In this document: in pieces, positions 6,091 to 6,939 of the stretch
Position numbering within the stretch: position 1 is the stretch's first letter
How the letters are laid out: each line of letters starts with the position of its first letter
NCBI GenBank assembly: GCA_919903585.1
Contig: CAKKST010000181.1
Span: 1 to 6,939, forward strand
Length of the DNA stretch: 6,939 bases
DNA from: Nitrospiria bacterium
Lineage (GTDB): Bacteria; Nitrospirota; CAKKRA01; 9FT-COMBO-42-15
Direction: 5' to 3'
Translations under genes and position numbers: made by a program
The notes under the pieces: generated by a model
What the model saw: the letters and a program-made list of their open reading frames with translations, nothing else
Database searches by the model: none
Told to the model about the DNA's origin: nothing

Positions 6091-6206
6091 CGCAGATTAC
6101 AAGAAACAGATCACACAGATTATGAGGATTTTAAATCTGAGTAACCCCTCCTCACTCCTCCCCTTAATTAAGGGGAGGAAGGGTGGGGTTAATCTGTGTA
6201 ATCATC
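6091..6206. repeat. CAGATTA/TAATCTG inverted repeat interrupted by a second palindrome
   Basis: GATCACACAGATTA (6109-6122) pairs with TAATCTGTGTAATC (6190-6203) at 13 of 14 positions. A shorter inner hairpin, CAGATT (6116-6121) with AATCTG (6134-6139), lies in the left part, and another degenerate copy, GCAGATTAC, is at 6092-6100. The left part ends in AAATCTGAGTAA and the right part resumes with TAATCTGTGTAATC, as expected of a simple run of (T)AATCTGNGTAA units split by the C-rich palindrome at 6145-6189. Confidence 0.6.
6142..6192. repeat. C-rich palindromic repeat (second copy of the family near rnfB)
   Basis: CCTCCCCTTAA (6157-6167) is followed immediately by its reverse complement TTAAGGGGAGG (6168-6178), a perfect 22-bp palindrome. 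Outer arms TAACCCC (6142-6148) and GGGGTTA (6185-6191) add seven pairs. The trinucleotide TAA flanks the C/G block on both sides (6142-6144 and 6190-6192), which may be a duplicated target. The left arm includes CCTCCT (6147-6152), complementary to the hsp20 ribosome-binding site. Confidence 0.7.
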
Positions 6207-6226
6207 TAATATAAGGAGGTGCTTTT

Positions 6227-6676
6227 ATGAGTCTCATTAAATGGGATCCCTTCAGGGATTTACTCTCATTGCAGGAGAGGATGAACAAACTGTTTGAGGA
6301 GTCTTTGTTCAGAAGCGGTAAGGATCAGGAGGATCTGACAGTTGGCAGATGGTCACCGGCAATAGATGTAATGGAGAATGAACAGGAGATTGTAATTAAG
6401 GGAGAGCTTCCGGGTATTGAACTAAAGAATGTGGAGGTCCTGATAAAGGATAATCTCCTTACCCTTCGCGGTGAGAGAAAATTTGAAAAGGAAGAGGAAA
6501 AGGAAAACTATCACCGTATTGAAAGGGCATATGGCGCATTCCAGAGGGTCTTTACACTGCCTGCCTCTGTTGAGCAGGATAAGGTAAAGGCAAAGATGAG
6601 GGACGGCATACTTGAGATCAGGCTTCCAAAGGCAAAGAAAGAATTGCCAAAGAAGGTTGAGATTGAGGTGAAGTAA
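6227..6676 (+). CDS. Hsp20-family small heat-shock protein
   Basis: Small heat-shock proteins are ATP-independent chaperones that form large oligomers and hold unfolding proteins for refolding by the DnaK system. The 149-residue length is typical. An N-terminal arm (MSLIKWDPFRDLLSLQERMN) leads into the alpha-crystallin domain from about residue 42 (WSPAIDVMENEQEIVIKGEL) to about 138, with the signature DGILEIRLPK at 126-135. The C-terminal tail has the (I/V)x(I/V) anchor V144-E-I-E-V148 used in oligomer contacts. TAAGGAGGTG (6212-6221) is an almost perfect ribosome-binding site, with AGGAGG seven bases before the ATG, which fixes the start. It is preceded by a consensus promoter with a HAIR-like operator and followed by dnaJ, so it is probably the first gene of a HspR-controlled chaperone operon. 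Confidence 0.96.
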   Translation: MSLIKWDPFRDLLSLQERMNKLFEESLFRSGKDQEDLTVGRWSPAIDVMENEQEIVIKGELPGIELKNVEVLIKDNLLTLRGERKFEKEEEKENYHRIERAYGAFQRVFTLPASVEQDKVKAKMRDGILEIRLPKAKKELPKKVEIEVK

Positions 6677-6682
6677 CAAGGC

Positions 6683-6747
6683 GGCAAAAGGCTAACGGCT
6701 AACGGCAAAGGGCTAAACCTTTCGCCTTTAGCCTATTGCCTTTTGCC
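6683..6747. repeat. Heptad-phased palindromic repeat between hsp20 and dnaJ
   Basis: Five consecutive 7-bp units fitting GGCWAAN start at 6683, 6690, 6697, 6704 and 6711. They are followed without a break in register by four units fitting CCTWTNG at 6718, 6725, 6732 and 6739, then CC. The second half is close to the reverse complement of the first: GGCAAAAGGC (6683-6692) pairs exactly with GCCTTTTGCC (6738-6747), and GGCTAAA (6711-6717) with TTTAGCC (6727-6733). The whole is a short tandem repeat folded on itself, with no T tract. It fills nearly all of the hsp20-dnaJ gap. Confidence 0.8.
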
Positions 6748-6767
6748 ATTATTTAATATGGCAAAAG
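6740..6767 (+). promoter_or_regulatory. Hairpin that can cover the dnaJ start codon
   Basis: CTTTTGCCAT (6740-6749) is the exact reverse complement of ATGGCAAAAG (6758-6767), separated by an eight-base A/T loop. The ATG at 6758 lies in the right arm, so the 10-bp stem would hide the start codon. The left arm belongs to the last heptad of the repeat at 6683-6747 and could pair instead with GGCAAAAGGC at 6683-6692, giving two exclusive folds. Whether this acts as a switch is not known. Confidence 0.5.
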
Positions 6768-6939
6768 ACTATTACAATACATTAGGAATAAAAAAGGGCG
6801 CAAGTCAGGATGAGATAAAAAAGGTCTTTAGAAAGCTCGCACGAAAATATCACCCTGATGTAAATCCCAATGACAAGACTGCTGAGCAGAAATTCAAGGA
6901 GCTAAACGAGGCATACGAGATATTGGGTGACCCAAAGAA
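6758..6939 (+). CDS. DnaJ/CbpA-type co-chaperone, J-domain only (3' end cut by window)
   Basis: J-domain proteins stimulate the ATPase of DnaK and deliver substrates to it. The first 60 codons are present and open at the window edge. They encode a full J-domain core: [11 protein letters not shown] at the start, the basic helix [19 protein letters not shown] with the essential HPD at 32-34, and [15 protein letters not shown]. The HPDVNP and [12 protein letters not shown] wording leans towards CbpA/type II DnaJ rather than the DnaK-operon DnaJ, but the Gly/Phe, zinc-finger and C-terminal regions lie outside the window, so the class is open. No purine-rich ribosome-binding site lies in the 20 bases before the ATG, which are A/T- and pyrimidine-rich. 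The start is chosen because MAKDYY is the usual J-protein N-terminus. It follows hsp20 by 81 bp and probably shares its promoter. Confidence 0.93.
   Translation, partial: MAKDYYNTLGIKKGASQDEIKKVFRKLARKYHPDVNPNDKTAEQKFKELNEAYEILGDPK

Noticed and set aside
6038..6226. CIRCE element (TTAGCACTC-N9-GAGTGCTAA) or sigma-32 promoter for hsp20
   Set aside because: Neither consensus is found in the leader; the promoter is of the sigma-70 type with a HAIR-like site.
6683..6747. Intrinsic terminator between hsp20 and dnaJ
   Set aside because: The inverted repeat is strong, but the right arm is followed by an A/T-mixed stretch rather than a T run, and dnaJ begins eleven bases later.
6760..6767. A further heptad unit (GGCAAAAG) inside the dnaJ coding start
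   Set aside because: It is out of register with the repeat and the bases encode the conserved J-protein start MAKD, so the match is more simply explained by coding constraint.

Overview
The window holds eight protein-coding genes and an unusual number of palindromic repeats in the gaps between them. The gene set suggests a Gram-negative, anaerobic or facultative bacterium. Moderate GC content, an Rnf complex in the order G-E-A-B with a long multi-cluster RnfB, and a HspR-type heat-shock operator would fit the Nitrospirota or Desulfobacterota lineages. That placement is a guess; there is no rRNA or other phylogenetic marker beyond priA here.

Region 1 (1-2887, + strand) is the 3' part of an rnf operon: rnfG (5' end cut by the window), rnfE, rnfA and rnfB. 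RnfG, E and A are tightly packed (4-bp ATGA overlap, then a 3-bp gap). The Rnf complex couples electron transfer between ferredoxin and NAD+ to ion transport across the membrane. RnfC and RnfD are expected just upstream. Between rnfA and rnfB lie about 140 bp made almost entirely of GC-skewed palindromes, and the last of these carries the putative ribosome-binding site of rnfB.

Region 2 (2877-3314, - strand) is a small PilZ-domain gene that converges on rnfB with an 11-bp 3' overlap. It has its own near-consensus promoter. Region 3 (3315-5954) is an intergenic stretch with an 82-bp element bounded by 16-bp perfect inverted repeats, followed by a complete priA (primosomal replication-restart helicase).

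Region 4 (5955-6939) is a heat-shock unit: hsp20 followed by the first 60 codons of a DnaJ/CbpA-type co-chaperone. A perfect TTGACA-N17-TATAAT promoter lies upstream of hsp20. It is overlapped by a sequence closely matching the HAIR operator of the MerR-family repressor HspR. The leader then contains a hairpin and a nested pair of repeats. A heptad-phased palindromic repeat separates hsp20 from dnaJ, and its last unit can pair over the dnaJ start codon.

I see no new multi-gene system here: all the genes belong to known families. The material most worth following up is the non-coding DNA: the HAIR-like operator, the repeat families at most gene boundaries, and the places where those repeats overlap translation start signals.
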